Positions 18,495 through 27,973 of a stretch of 64,000 bases of DNA are shown one piece after another. Numbering within the stretch: the first letter of the stretch is position 1; each line of letters opens with the position of its first letter. Made by a program: the position numbers and the translations under genes. The stretch is from JACNJF01 sp050288105 (lineage in GTDB: Bacteria > Pseudomonadota > Gammaproteobacteria > GCA-001735895): assembly GCA_050288105.1 (NCBI GenBank), contig JBNKDE010000019.1, positions 3,612-67,611 of the forward strand, given 5' to 3'. The notes beneath the pieces are model-generated. The model searched no databases. It had not been told where the DNA came from and saw only the letters and a program-made list of their open reading frames with translations.

Positions 18495-20252
18495 TTATAA
18501 TCTTAACCATGCCACCAAATCCTGAACAGACTGGTGGTCCGGGCAAGTTGCTTGAATGCCATTCGATTGAACATCAGCTTTGAACTGTGACCAGGCCAAC
18601 TCGTCTTTACTTGCCGTTCCTATGTGGGCTTCGATAGCACCTTTCTTCCACACCCATATGCCGTTTTGCTTTAGTTTTGAATGCAAATTATCGATATACG
18701 GTAAAGCTGTTTGCTCGCTTGCCAATATCTCGAAAGCCTTTACAGGCTTTACTATACCTCGTTGAGGAAGCCCATTGGGATTCAAGGTTATTTGATTGTT
18801 TTGTGCAAGAATTTGCAGTATTGACTTAAGAAATTGAATATCAGTATCGGTTGCACCCAAGAACCCATCGCGTACAGCGCCTGTAAAGGCGTAATCCAGA
18901 TCGACTATTGCCTTGGCAGGCAAATCCATCGCGTTCAAAATTTCGAGCGATTTCCTTGTGTCACTAACGCCGCTCTGAGCTACCAATGCTTGTTTTTCTT
19001 GCCCTAGCGTTTTGCCAGTAAGGATTTCATATATAAAAGGTATAAGTCGAAGTTCAGTTTTCCCTTCTGTCAGAATGACTCGCTCAGAAAAGAGTACTTG
19101 TGTCGAGTGCGAAAGGCTAAAGAGCTGCTCCATTTGATGCACCGAATCGGGTACAACAACCTGAATCGCATCAGCCAGTCGTTGTCTCGCATATGTACCT
19201 TGCTGCTGATTTTTACGAATCAATAATGAGTGCTTGGCTTCTTCAGACGTTACCATTTGCGCGGAATGAGTTGATAACAGCACTTGATATCCATTTTGCG
19301 ATAGCGCGATTAACGCTTTACGAATTTGTTCGACTGCGAACGGGTGTAGATACAATTCTGGTTCGTCGACCAGAAGCAAAGTGGTAGATTGTTGATTTGT
19401 GCTTCCCCGCTTAACTTCCGCCAAATACTGCACCATGGCCATTTGTATAGATCGCTGCGCCCCGTGCCCATACGAAGAAAATTCTCGTCCTTGATTTTGT
19501 CCTTCATAAACCTTGACAGAACCTGACTTAATTAGCTCATCAAACGAAGGGGCGTCGAAGTGCAACTTTAAACTCATGCCTGGGAAGAGCTCATTAACTT
19601 TCTGATTTACATTGTTATCAATCGTAGAAAGCTCACCAAATCTCATGTCTCCATCACTTGATATTCTTCTCCTGACCTCGCTTAGGTGGGCTTCCAGTTC
19701 TGCCTCATGCGCTTGCTTTACTAGTTCAAGGAATTCAGCAAGTAACTTACCTATTGTTGTTGTAGTTTTTGCTTTTGCGGCATCTTCCGCCGCGTTTTCC
19801 ATTGCTCCGATCCTGATAGGCTCCGGGAGCAATGACTTTAAGGCATTATCTATTCCATTTGGATTTGGAACCCAGTTCTGATTATTCTCATCCCATACTG
19901 AAATTTTAATATCTGATGCTTTTGATTCAGGATTGTCCTGAACTCTTCTGATCTTTAGCTTTTCATTCGCAATATAATGGTTAATTGCAGATCGGTGATT
20001 AGCTGGCATGTTGTTAAGAAGGTGTGACGTTATACCCTCAATAACTCCAATAACTTCTATGGGTGCAGTTGAATCGAAGAAATCTCCTTCGGCAAAGGTG
20101 CTTTTTCGAATTAACCACTGGATAGCGGTTAAGGCATTAGATTTACCTGCGTTGTTATAGCCAATGAGCGGTGTGTATCTTGAAAGCAGTAATCTGGTGT
20201 CAATGCATGAACGAAAATTTTTGATCACGACTTCTGAAAGTTTGTGTGACAA
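18495..20252 (-). CDS. OLD-family nuclease: ABC-type ATPase with TOPRIM domain
   Basis: A 585-residue protein with an SMC/RecF-like ATPase and a C-terminal TOPRIM nuclease domain. Walker A is GYNNAGKSN (31-39); the ABC-like signature is in SSYGHGAQRSIQMA; Walker B is LLLVDEPELYLHP. TOPRIM shows the Glu in VILTEGKTELR (about 392) and the Asp pair in AIVDLDYAF (about 450). OLD proteins cut DNA and several act in phage defence (the GajA subunit of Gabija is one); no UvrD-like GajB partner is adjacent. Start is TTG with GGGAG upstream. It sits between two attC-like sites, so it may be a mobile cassette gene. Confidence 0.85.
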   Translation of the reverse strand: MSHKLSEVVIKNFRSCIDTRLLLSRYTPLIGYNNAGKSNALTAIQWLIRKSTFAEGDFFDSTAPIEVIGVIEGITSHLLNNMPANHRSAINHYIANEKLKIRRVQDNPESKASDIKISVWDENNQNWVPNPNGIDNALKSLLPEPIRIGAMENAAEDAAKAKTTTTIGKLLAEFLELVKQAHEAELEAHLSEVRRRISSDGDMRFGELSTIDNNVNQKVNELFPGMSLKLHFDAPSFDELIKSGSVKVYEGQNQGREFSSYGHGAQRSIQMAMVQYLAEVKRGSTNQQSTTLLLVDEPELYLHPFAVEQIRKALIALSQNGYQVLLSTHSAQMVTSEEAKHSLLIRKNQQQGTYARQRLADAIQVVVPDSVHQMEQLFSLSHSTQVLFSERVILTEGKTELRLIPFIYEILTGKTLGQEKQALVAQSGVSDTRKSLEILNAMDLPAKAIVDLDYAFTGAVRDGFLGATDTDIQFLKSILQILAQNNQITLNPNGLPQRGIVKPVKAFEILASEQTALPYIDNLHSKLKQNGIWVWKKGAIEAHIGTASKDELAWSQFKADVQSNGIQATCPDHQSVQDLVAWLRL

Positions 20253-20289
20253 CTACGTATCTCCCTGTCGATTTTGTTTTGTTCTATAA

Positions 20290-20361
20290 ATTTAACGTTG
20301 TGCTCGCCGGTAAATTAGGAGCGCAGCGAGTAACTTATCCGTGTGTAGTGCCTTGTTGGGT
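20290..20361 (-). repeat. attC-like recombination site, consensus at both ends
   Basis: On the minus strand ACCCAAC (RYYYAAC) and GTTAAAT (GTTRRRY) bound 72 bases. The inner arms pair imperfectly (CGGATAAGTTACTCGC region against GCGCTCCTAATTTACCGG). It lies between the stop of the HEAT-like gene and the start of the OLD nuclease gene, as an attC would. Confidence 0.6.
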
Positions 20362-20391
20362 ATAGTCTATTTGCTGAATATCTAAAGCAAG

Positions 20392-21468
20392 TTATTTACG
20401 CCCCCATTCCCCCCAGTTTACTGGATGATAGCCTTCTCCGGTTTTTATTATAAAACCATTATTATCAGCCCATTTCTCTGCAGCCTCACGAAGTTCTCTT
20501 GATCCTGAATTTAAATATGCCTCTGCCATGTTCTTATTTCCTTCTGTCGTAAGAATCATCTTTAGTTCTTTGAGAATCGCTTGCTTTCCAATGCCGATAA
20601 ATGCCGCAACTGAGTTTAGTATCTTGTTGTAGTCGTTAGATCGAACATCTGTTAGTAATACTAACTTTGTTATTCTCCAGTTATTTTTAGCCAATAGGCC
20701 TCTTTTCTCAAATATTTGATGCTGGACTGCAGAATACATATAAGGCCAGTATGTTGAATCCGTATTAGCATCATCGAGCTTCATTAATAAATAAACTGCA
20801 CCTGAACGTATAAAGATATCTGTATCATTTAATAGGGAAACCAGGTTGGTGCGTAATTGTGTGCGACTTAAAATTCTAGATATATCATTAATCACGCTAT
20901 CTCTCAGCCATGTCGTAATTTCAGGAGAGCCCTTTTCTTCCTGTTGCAACATTTCTAATGAATGTGCAGAGATTAACGCGATATCTTTCCAACTGTTATT
21001 GTTTTCGATATCTACACTGGAGAGTAATGCATTAACTGAGCGAGGATCTTTTAACTTGCCCAGTTCAATAATAGCATTTTTTGCATATCTTCTGGTTCTA
21101 CCTTCTTTATTGGTATGCCTGTTTAGGTCTAATAGAACTAAATCAAATGCCCGCTGCTTGAGTTTCTCTGGGATATAACCAGAAACAAGAATTCTTAATA
21201 CAATAGTTTGCTTGTTAGCATCAAAAAGCGCTATCAATGCATCCTCATTTCCTCTCTTGCTTAATTCGGTTAATAACTTTTCTGCTTCTCCTTTCTCCCA
21301 AATAGATCCATGCCGCATAAAATTAGAAAGCTGCTCTACGTCTTTTTCTTTGAAATATGTTTGTACGTTCTTTTCAGAATGTTGTTTATCAAGTATATGG
21401 TAAGCTAGGAAACAAATAAGACCTATAAATATAATCTGCACTACTAAATTAATAGCCTTATCACTCAT
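20392..21468 (-). CDS. Membrane-anchored HEAT-repeat-like protein
   Basis: A 358-residue protein with one N-terminal membrane helix (VVQIIFIGLICFLAYHIL) and a long alpha-helical remainder. Leu- and Ala-rich helical pairs suggest HEAT-like repeats (for example AKNAIIELGKLKDPRSVNAL). No enzyme motif seen. It is AT-rich compared with the flanking PQQ genes. It is followed by an attC-like site and the OLD nuclease, and may be the first gene of the cassette-like group. Confidence 0.7.
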   Translation of the reverse strand: MSDKAINLVVQIIFIGLICFLAYHILDKQHSEKNVQTYFKEKDVEQLSNFMRHGSIWEKGEAEKLLTELSKRGNEDALIALFDANKQTIVLRILVSGYIPEKLKQRAFDLVLLDLNRHTNKEGRTRRYAKNAIIELGKLKDPRSVNALLSSVDIENNNSWKDIALISAHSLEMLQQEEKGSPEITTWLRDSVINDISRILSRTQLRTNLVSLLNDTDIFIRSGAVYLLMKLDDANTDSTYWPYMYSAVQHQIFEKRGLLAKNNWRITKLVLLTDVRSNDYNKILNSVAAFIGIGKQAILKELKMILTTEGNKNMAEAYLNSGSRELREAAEKWADNNGFIIKTGEGYHPVNWGEWGRK

Positions 21469-21821
21469 GTCGCCTCCTGCTTGAGGTTTGATATATAATC
21501 TGAGACGCCTATTTATACGATAGATATAGTTATCGATTTATGGCCAAACAGTTTTATAACAGGAATCCGATATAGTAGGAACTAGACGGATTCCTTCTAG
21601 TTCGGTCCCTTGTTTATGTCCCACCCATACTAGTTGACCTTTAAACAGCTTGTCAATAAACCTGATGAACGGGGAAATTATTCTTAATAACAAACACTTA
21701 ACTGCCCCACTGCGTCCTTCCTCACACCAACTGCACAGGCTTTCCACCTGTCAGTTGAAATGTACATTTCCCGGGAAATACGGATTTAAGGAAGCGCGGA
21801 ATATAGCCGCATCAGCGCCAG
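21469..21821. other. Gene-free stretch with interleaved inverted repeats
   Basis: About 350 bases without a convincing gene. It contains AGGAATCCG (21561) / CGGATTCCT (21587) and GAACTAGA (21579) / TCTAGTTC (21596), two inverted repeats in A-B-A'-B' order, which could fold as alternative hairpins. A 69-codon frame here has no start signal or recognisable product. Confidence 0.4.
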
Positions 21822-24485
21822 CTAAAGCTGCAGTAAATGATTGATGGCCAGTTTCAGTTTGACTGGCTTGACGGGTTTATTAATTAACAGGTAGCCGAGT
21901 TCGCGGGTCTGTTGTCTGAGTTCACTGGTATAATTGGCAGTAATCAGTAGTACCGGGATACCTGATGGCTGTCTCTGGTTAATGCGTTGCACGACATCCA
22001 GGCCGCTTAAGCCATTGTCCAGATGATAGTCCGCAATAATTAAATCCGGCACCGAGTCAAATCCATTTTCAATCAGGGCTTCAATTTGCGGATTTCTCTG
22101 TAAGGTATCCACCTCACATCCCCAGCCTTCCAGCAGCGTCTGCATGCCCATACAAATGGCTTCATCATTATCGATCACCAGCACATGATTACGTTTTGCC
22201 GGTAGCTCAATAGGTTGTTCAGAAATCATCTCAGCCTTTGCTAATGGCTGAACGATCTCCGAAGCATAGGGGATTAAAACGGAGAAACATGATCCTTGCC
22301 CCTGTATCGAGGTCACCAGGATCGTGTGATTTAATATCCGACCGATTTTGTCTACGATAGCCAGCCCAAGGCCCAGGCCTCTATCCTCTCTGGAGCTATG
22401 CTCACCGCGATGAAACTCCTGGAACACCAGATCCAGATCCTCAGCCGCGATGCCAGGCCCGGTATCAATCACCTGTATTTCCAGCCCCTGGTGACGTCTG
22501 CGCGCACCTAGCACTATGCGACCTTTTTCAGTATAACGAAAAGCATTGGTCAGGAAGTTGCGTAATATTCGCGCCAGCAACTGGCTGTCAGAATACACAG
22601 AAACCTGTGATCTCAAATAATGAAACTCAACTGCGGTATTTTTATTTTGCTGCTGGAATTCATTCGCCAGATTATCAAGCAGATTACTGACATCAAATAC
22701 GCCCGGCTCCGGCTCAACCACACCGGCATCCAGCTTGGAGATATCCACCAGCGAACTAATCAGCGATTCAATATTTTCCAGTGAGTAGCTAAGTGACTGA
22801 ACCAGATGATGCGTATCTTGCGGCAGGTTTTTTTCCTTTAACGACGAGGCAAATAAGCAGGCTGCATTTAACGGTTGCAACAGGTCATGGCTGGTTGCTG
22901 CAAGAAACTTGATCTTGCTGATGTTTGCTTCCTCTGCTTCACGTTTTGCATTTAGCAGACTGGCTTCAACCTGGCGGCGCTCGAGTATTTCATCGCGCAG
23001 CTTGTTATTTATTTCGGTAATCTGCTTGGTGCGTTGGTACACCCGCTCTTCCAGATTATCGTATGCAGCCTTTAAAGCCTGACGGGTTCTGCGCTGTTTA
23101 GTGACATCCTGCTCCAGCGCAAAAAATCCAATCACCTGATTATTGCCATCATAATGTGGTACATAGGTTTTCTGCGAGATGCGTTGTGATCTGGACGCAT
23201 TGTTTTCTTCAATTTCAAACTCAACAGTTTGTCCCTGTAACGCCTGTTGAACGTATTCTTCGTGTTTGGCAAATGCCTCTGCACCCAATACTTCAATCAT
23301 CGCCTTGCCGATCACCTTCCTGCGGCTGGTGGCGTACCATTCTTCAAACTGCAGGTTGGCAAACTGGTATTTAACTTCACTATCGATATAGGAAATCAAT
23401 GCCGGTACCGCATCGGTAATCAGGCGGATTCTTTTTTCTCCTTCACTCAGCGCGGCCTGTTGCAGGCTGCGTTCGGTGATATCGGTATAGGTATTAACAA
23501 AACCACCACTGGGTATCAGATGCCTGCGTATCAGTATCACACGACCGTCGCTGACTACTTTTTCACGCTCCTGAATATTTTTACTGACATTGAACTGATT
23601 GCCAGTCGGAAACCAGTCAGGGCCGACATATAACTCGTTGCTCGACATTAACTGATGAAAATCGACGCCGCTCTGGACCACGCTGTCATCCAGCTTGCTG
23701 ATTTCAAGAAACCTGGAATTCCACACCAGCAGACGGCAGTTGTCATCAATCAGTGTGACGCCCTGAGACATATTATTAATGGTTGATTCAAGGATACGCG
23801 CCTGCTGTTCCAGCGCGCGTTCACGCTGCCTGGTTTCGCTGTTTTTAAGACGGGTTATATCGGTACAGGTAAGTACCAGCCCGCCATCGGCGGTTTCGCT
23901 TTCAGAGGTTTGTAACCAGCGTTCGTTCTGTAACTGGTAGATACGATTGCCAAAGCTTTGCGAGGGCTCACTGCGCGCCAGCGGACGCAGCTTTTCGAGT
24001 TTAAAGATTTCTTTTTCGCGGCTGTATTGCACCAGATCAGAAAGCAGGGTTTTGCCGATTTCGATGGTCAGATCGGTGTGTGACCAAAGCTCAAAAAAAC
24101 GACCATTGGCCAGGATCATGCGGCGCTTATCATCAAACAGTGCAAACGCATCAAAGATACTTTCAACCGAATCAACCAGCCGCTGGCGGGCCAGTTCAGA
24201 TTCTTTCTGCGCTCGCGTGACTTCCTTGTTGGCCGCTTCCAGACGACCCATAGTCTGCTTCAGTTTGATGGTGTCATTTTTTACCCGGTCGGCCAGCAGC
24301 GCGGCATTCTCAAATGACTGGTAGGCATCACTATGGTTGCCCCAGCCCAGCTCTACACGCCGCATCAGTACCTGATTGATACGTTCCAGCTTTTGATTTT
24401 TATTTGCCAGCTGCTCATTCTCAGCGCGCAGGCGATCGAGTTCACTAACAGGGTCGGCTGTATTTTCTGAGTGCGCGCGAAACAT
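21822..24485 (-). CDS. PAS-domain hybrid histidine kinase (ErcS-like)
   Basis: An 887-residue cytoplasmic sensor with no clear membrane helix. Order: N-terminal coiled coil (15-100), three or four PAS domains (about 105-460), a coiled coil (470-515), HisKA with the phospho-acceptor in SHDLLQPLNA (about 530), HATPase (IDTGPGIAAEDL, then GLGLGLAIV), and a C-terminal receiver with the Asp in IIADYHLDNG. Soluble PAS hybrid kinases next to a FIST protein regulate ethanol oxidation in Pseudomonas aeruginosa (ErcS'), which fits this position between the FIST gene and the PQQ dehydrogenase region. Its likely target is the response regulator at 17184. Confidence 0.85.
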   Translation of the reverse strand: MFRAHSENTADPVSELDRLRAENEQLANKNQKLERINQVLMRRVELGWGNHSDAYQSFENAALLADRVKNDTIKLKQTMGRLEAANKEVTRAQKESELARQRLVDSVESIFDAFALFDDKRRMILANGRFFELWSHTDLTIEIGKTLLSDLVQYSREKEIFKLEKLRPLARSEPSQSFGNRIYQLQNERWLQTSESETADGGLVLTCTDITRLKNSETRQRERALEQQARILESTINNMSQGVTLIDDNCRLLVWNSRFLEISKLDDSVVQSGVDFHQLMSSNELYVGPDWFPTGNQFNVSKNIQEREKVVSDGRVILIRRHLIPSGGFVNTYTDITERSLQQAALSEGEKRIRLITDAVPALISYIDSEVKYQFANLQFEEWYATSRRKVIGKAMIEVLGAEAFAKHEEYVQQALQGQTVEFEIEENNASRSQRISQKTYVPHYDGNNQVIGFFALEQDVTKQRRTRQALKAAYDNLEERVYQRTKQITEINNKLRDEILERRQVEASLLNAKREAEEANISKIKFLAATSHDLLQPLNAACLFASSLKEKNLPQDTHHLVQSLSYSLENIESLISSLVDISKLDAGVVEPEPGVFDVSNLLDNLANEFQQQNKNTAVEFHYLRSQVSVYSDSQLLARILRNFLTNAFRYTEKGRIVLGARRRHQGLEIQVIDTGPGIAAEDLDLVFQEFHRGEHSSREDRGLGLGLAIVDKIGRILNHTILVTSIQGQGSCFSVLIPYASEIVQPLAKAEMISEQPIELPAKRNHVLVIDNDEAICMGMQTLLEGWGCEVDTLQRNPQIEALIENGFDSVPDLIIADYHLDNGLSGLDVVQRINQRQPSGIPVLLITANYTSELRQQTRELGYLLINKPVKPVKLKLAINHLLQL

Positions 24486-24523
24486 AAGAACTTAATAAAA
24501 ATCGACGTTTAAGATCACATTGA

Positions 24524-25690
24524 TCAAAAGTATAGTGCCACACCCGTTAAGGTATGGTTGAGATGTAAATCATTATGCTGTTCTCCATAGGTACTGAAAC
24601 CAATAACGTTGTATTTTTTATATAGCTCGGAGATCGCTGGTAACAGATCGTGTTCCTCCATCTCGATGCGGCGATGAATACAGTCATAACCAACCACTAG
24701 CGAGGGCTCACCCAGGTCTTCAGACAGGCCAAGCAACATATTATGTGTATGACTAACCAGTCCGGTGGAATACATGCGGGTCAGTACAATGCCCAGATCA
24801 ATCGCGCAGAAAAAGGTCAGGCTCAAATCCTCATTCACCTGTTGAATGGAACGGATATAGACTTGATCACCGATCTGCACCGCCAGTGGATTTAGCGCAA
24901 ATACCTGGGCATCCAGTTGATCCAGTTGCAGCCCGGTAATGCGGCAATACTCCAGCGCGGCAGGCTCTGCATTAAACTCATGCACCACCCGCTTGAACGG
25001 GTCTGCGGCTGTGACCACCAGCTTCTCCTGCCCCTGCGCCAGATGGTGGTCGCTAAAAATCTGGAATGGACAGTCGGTGTTAACCAGGATCAGTGCGGCA
25101 GCATTGCTATGGAACTCATTGTTCAGATACACGTGGGTATCCTTGAAGTGCAGGTTATCACCTGCGGAACCCCCCACCAGCTGAATATCTTTTAGTGAAC
25201 TACTGAGCGCATTCATGACGATTTCTTCGCGGATGGACATACCGTCCAGCAGGGTGAGGGCAAAGCTGTTCTGCATTAAAGGCGCAAGTTCGCGCGCCTG
25301 TAGCTGTTGCATCATTTCACTCACCAGATCTGAAGCCGCCTGCTCGGAAAACTTTTTGAGGTTTTTAATCAGCCGGGTTTCGACCTGGAAATGACAGCCC
25401 GGTAGACTAAATGCGGTGATGGAATTTTCCACATAACCCGCTGCTGAGATTTCACCCGCAGTGGTGCAACCGACCAGTGGTATATCGATGAACAGTCGGG
25501 ATAACTCGTCTGAAAGTGCTGCCAGATCATATTCAGCACAACAGAAGAACATCACCAGTGCCGCATCGGTAATGGCTAGAGCATCATAAATCTCCTGTGC
25601 AGCCTGTCGCGCATCAGGATTAACAGAATAGGCTTTTTTTATAGATTCTTCTGAATCGATTATTTCAGCCTGAGTCGGTGATCGCACCAT
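24524..25690 (-). CDS. FIST-domain sensory protein
   Basis: A 388-residue protein with an N-terminal FIST domain (about 30-230; PLVGCTTAGEISAAGY, ALTLLDGMS, QLVGGSAGDNL) and a FIST_C domain (about 240-370; SLVVGYDCIHRR and the terminal NHTLTGVAL). FIST domains are thought to bind small ligands and signal to kinases. It lies 38 bases upstream of the hybrid kinase gene, so the two are probably made and work together. Confidence 0.85.
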   Translation of the reverse strand: MVRSPTQAEIIDSEESIKKAYSVNPDARQAAQEIYDALAITDAALVMFFCCAEYDLAALSDELSRLFIDIPLVGCTTAGEISAAGYVENSITAFSLPGCHFQVETRLIKNLKKFSEQAASDLVSEMMQQLQARELAPLMQNSFALTLLDGMSIREEIVMNALSSSLKDIQLVGGSAGDNLHFKDTHVYLNNEFHSNAAALILVNTDCPFQIFSDHHLAQGQEKLVVTAADPFKRVVHEFNAEPAALEYCRITGLQLDQLDAQVFALNPLAVQIGDQVYIRSIQQVNEDLSLTFFCAIDLGIVLTRMYSTGLVSHTHNMLLGLSEDLGEPSLVVGYDCIHRRIEMEEHDLLPAISELYKKYNVIGFSTYGEQHNDLHLNHTLTGVALYF

Positions 25691-25837
25691 CCTCCCCCTT
25701 TGAGTAACTCAATGCCGGTCTTCGATCATGCTATTAATCTGGGTTAATTTCAACCTTAATCAAGAACCATGCGTATAGCCGGTATTTTTCTGGGGCCCCT
25801 GTTAACCCGGGGCTTAGCATTACAGAGCTTGTTTTAA

Positions 25838-26977
25838 TTACGATGAAGTGTTGTTTTTGCTCTGGTTATTGATCCATTGTTGCGAATTCCTCTTATTTCG
25901 AAACAGCAGCGGCTGCAAATCAAGCAATGGCTCAATCGATTGACTGACCATTGCCTGCAGCTTATGGTGATGCGGCGATTTGGAACACACAGGATCAGCC
26001 TGTTTCGCATCACCGGCCAGCATTAATGCCTGGCATCGACAGCCGCCATGATCCACCGCCTTTTCGTCACAGCTGCGGCAGGGTTCCTGCATCCAGTCAT
26101 CACCCCTGAAGGCATTGAATGCCTCGGATTCATACCAGGCCTGTTTAACCGAGGTCTGTTTCAGGTCCGGGAACTTGAGTGGCAACATAGCCGCATTGTG
26201 ACAGGGTAAGGCGCGGCCATCCGGGCTTACCGTTAAAAAGATCGAGCCCCACCCGCCCATGCAGGCCTTGGGTCGATCTTCAAAATAATCAGGTACGATA
26301 AAGAAGACCTTCATCTGATCAGCAACCGTCGCACGGAAGTCATTGGTGATTTTCTCAGCACGCTGTAGCTGTTCTGCAGTGGGCAGCAGATGACGCCTGT
26401 TTTCAAATGCCCAACCATGAAACTGGATATTAGCGAGCTCAACATAATCGGCCTGTAATTCCAGCGATAGATCCAGAATCTGCTGCATTTCATCGATGTT
26501 ATCCCTGTGAATCACATAATTTAATACCATCGGGTAACCCGCAGCCTTGACTGCACGAGCCATCGCCAGTTTCTGTTGATAGGCTTTCTGGCTACCTGCA
26601 ATCCGATTATTCAGTTCTTCGCTGCTGGCCTGGAAACTGATCTGGATATGATCCAGCCCGGCCTGCTTCAGGCTGTCCACACGCGCCTCATCCATACCGA
26701 TACCGGAGGTAATCAGGTTAGTGTAATACCCCATCTCACGCCCCGCCCTGACCAGGTCTTCCAGATCCTTACGCAATAGCGGCTCCCCGCCCGAGAAGCC
26801 CAGTTGCGCAGCACCCAGCTCACGCCCCTGCTGCATAATGCGAATCCACTGCTCGGTGCTGAGTTCTTCACCCTGGGAGGCAAAATCCATCGGGTTAGAA
26901 CAGTAAGGGCACTGTAGCGGACAGCTGTAGGTAAGCTCGGCCAGTAGCCAGAGAGGTGGGGTGATGGCCTCAGTCAC
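25838..26977 (-). CDS. pqqE: PQQ biosynthesis radical SAM enzyme PqqE
   Basis: A 379-residue radical SAM protein that joins the Glu and Tyr side chains of PqqA. The SAM [4Fe-4S] motif CPLQCPYC is near residue 17, and GGEPLLR follows. The C-terminal SPASM cysteines are visible (ALPCHNA, EPCRSCDE, GGCRCQA). The longer open frame reaching 27121 overlaps pqqD almost entirely; GTG at 26977 gives VTEAITPPLW, the usual PqqE beginning, and overlaps pqqD by 8 bases. Confidence 0.93.
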   Translation of the reverse strand: MTEAITPPLWLLAELTYSCPLQCPYCSNPMDFASQGEELSTEQWIRIMQQGRELGAAQLGFSGGEPLLRKDLEDLVRAGREMGYYTNLITSGIGMDEARVDSLKQAGLDHIQISFQASSEELNNRIAGSQKAYQQKLAMARAVKAAGYPMVLNYVIHRDNIDEMQQILDLSLELQADYVELANIQFHGWAFENRRHLLPTAEQLQRAEKITNDFRATVADQMKVFFIVPDYFEDRPKACMGGWGSIFLTVSPDGRALPCHNAAMLPLKFPDLKQTSVKQAWYESEAFNAFRGDDWMQEPCRSCDEKAVDHGGCRCQALMLAGDAKQADPVCSKSPHHHKLQAMVSQSIEPLLDLQPLLFRNKRNSQQWINNQSKNNTSS

Positions 26978-27245
26978 AGCAAATCCACTGGTTATGCCGG
27001 GCCTGCTGGATAAACTCGATAACATCCTCGGCGATGGAATCGGCCATCGAGAATTTCTCCTGCAAGGATTGAATGACCTGCTGTAAATCCTTTTTACCAT
27101 CGATCTGGGCCAGTATTTCACCCGCGCTCCCGTTTAATTTAACCATGCCTTCCGGGTACAGCAGCACGTGAGCGTTCTGTACCTTCTCCCATTGCAGGCG
27201 AAAACCCGGCGCAATCGAAAACACAGTGTTAAGAAGATCAGCCAT
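26970..27245 (-). CDS. pqqD: PQQ biosynthesis peptide chaperone PqqD
   Basis: A 91-residue RiPP recognition protein that holds PqqA and presents it to PqqE. The characteristic FRLQWEKVQNAHVLLYPEG and LNGSAGEIL segments are present. ATG at 27245 shares bases with the pqqC stop (TAATG), which favours it over an in-frame TTG at 27260. Confidence 0.92.
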   Translation of the reverse strand: MADLLNTVFSIAPGFRLQWEKVQNAHVLLYPEGMVKLNGSAGEILAQIDGKKDLQQVIQSLQEKFSMADSIAEDVIEFIQQARHNQWICCD

Positions 27246-27973
27246 TAAGCGACCTGGCAACTATGGAACGGCGGTTCATGATGCACATAAGCCATGCTCA
27301 TTGCATCCAGCATGCTCCACAGGATATCCAGCTTGAACTGCAGGATATTCAGCGCATGCTGTTGCTGTTCATATGTTTTGAAATAATCCAGCGTGATAGC
27401 CAGCCCATGTTCAACATCACGTCGTGCCTCGGTCAGGCGTTTACGGAAATATCCCAGTCCTTCGGGCTCGATCCAGCTGTAGTTGTCAGGCCAGGTATCC
27501 AGCCGCTGCTGGTGTATCTCGGGTGCGAACATTTCGGTCAGGGAAGAGCAGGCTGCTTCCTGCCAGCTGGCACTGCGCGCAAAATTGACATAGGCATCCA
27601 CCGCAAAGCGTACACCGGGTAACACGTGACGCTGATCGAGCAGCTCTTCTCGTGACATGCCGCAGGCTTCACCCAGGCGTAACCAGGCCTCTATACCACC
27701 TGGGTCATCTCCTGCCCCATCATGATCGAGAATACGCTGCACCCACTTCTTGCGTACCAGTCGATCCGTGCAATTCGCCATAATCGCGGCATCTTTCTGC
27801 GGGATCTTAATCTGGTAATAAAATCGATTAGCTACCCATCCACGAATCTGTTCAGGACTACTGCTGCCTTCTTTCATGGCGACCTGAAAGGGATGGTAGA
27901 TATGATAAAGCCGACCTTTATCTCTTAACTGTTTTTCGAATGCTGCTTTATCCAGCGGAATCTGCTCTGACAT
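27245..27973 (-). CDS. pqqC: PQQ synthase PqqC
   Basis: A 242-residue oxidase that performs the final ring closure and oxidation to PQQ without metal. Family segments are clear: YHIYHPFQ near residue 22, WVANRFYYQIKIPQKDAA, HDGAGDDPGGIEAWLRLGEA, and YFRKRLTEARRDVEHGL. Length is about normal for PqqC. It overlaps pqqB by one base (TGATG) and pqqD by one base, so pqqBCDE is one tightly coupled unit. Confidence 0.95.
   Translation of the reverse strand: MSEQIPLDKAAFEKQLRDKGRLYHIYHPFQVAMKEGSSSPEQIRGWVANRFYYQIKIPQKDAAIMANCTDRLVRKKWVQRILDHDGAGDDPGGIEAWLRLGEACGMSREELLDQRHVLPGVRFAVDAYVNFARSASWQEAACSSLTEMFAPEIHQQRLDTWPDNYSWIEPEGLGYFRKRLTEARRDVEHGLAITLDYFKTYEQQQHALNILQFKLDILWSMLDAMSMAYVHHEPPFHSCQVA

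Noticed and set aside
21561..21603. H-type pseudoknot
   Set aside because: No bases are left between the third and fourth segments to cross a 9-bp stem, so simultaneous pairing is not feasible; only alternative hairpins are possible.
21538..21747. 69-codon minus-strand frame
   Set aside because: No ribosome site, no family signal, covers the interleaved inverted repeats; likely chance.
25838..27121. Longer PqqE start at 27121
   Set aside because: The first 48 codons lie inside pqqD in another frame and have no PqqE similarity; GTG at 26977 fits the family.
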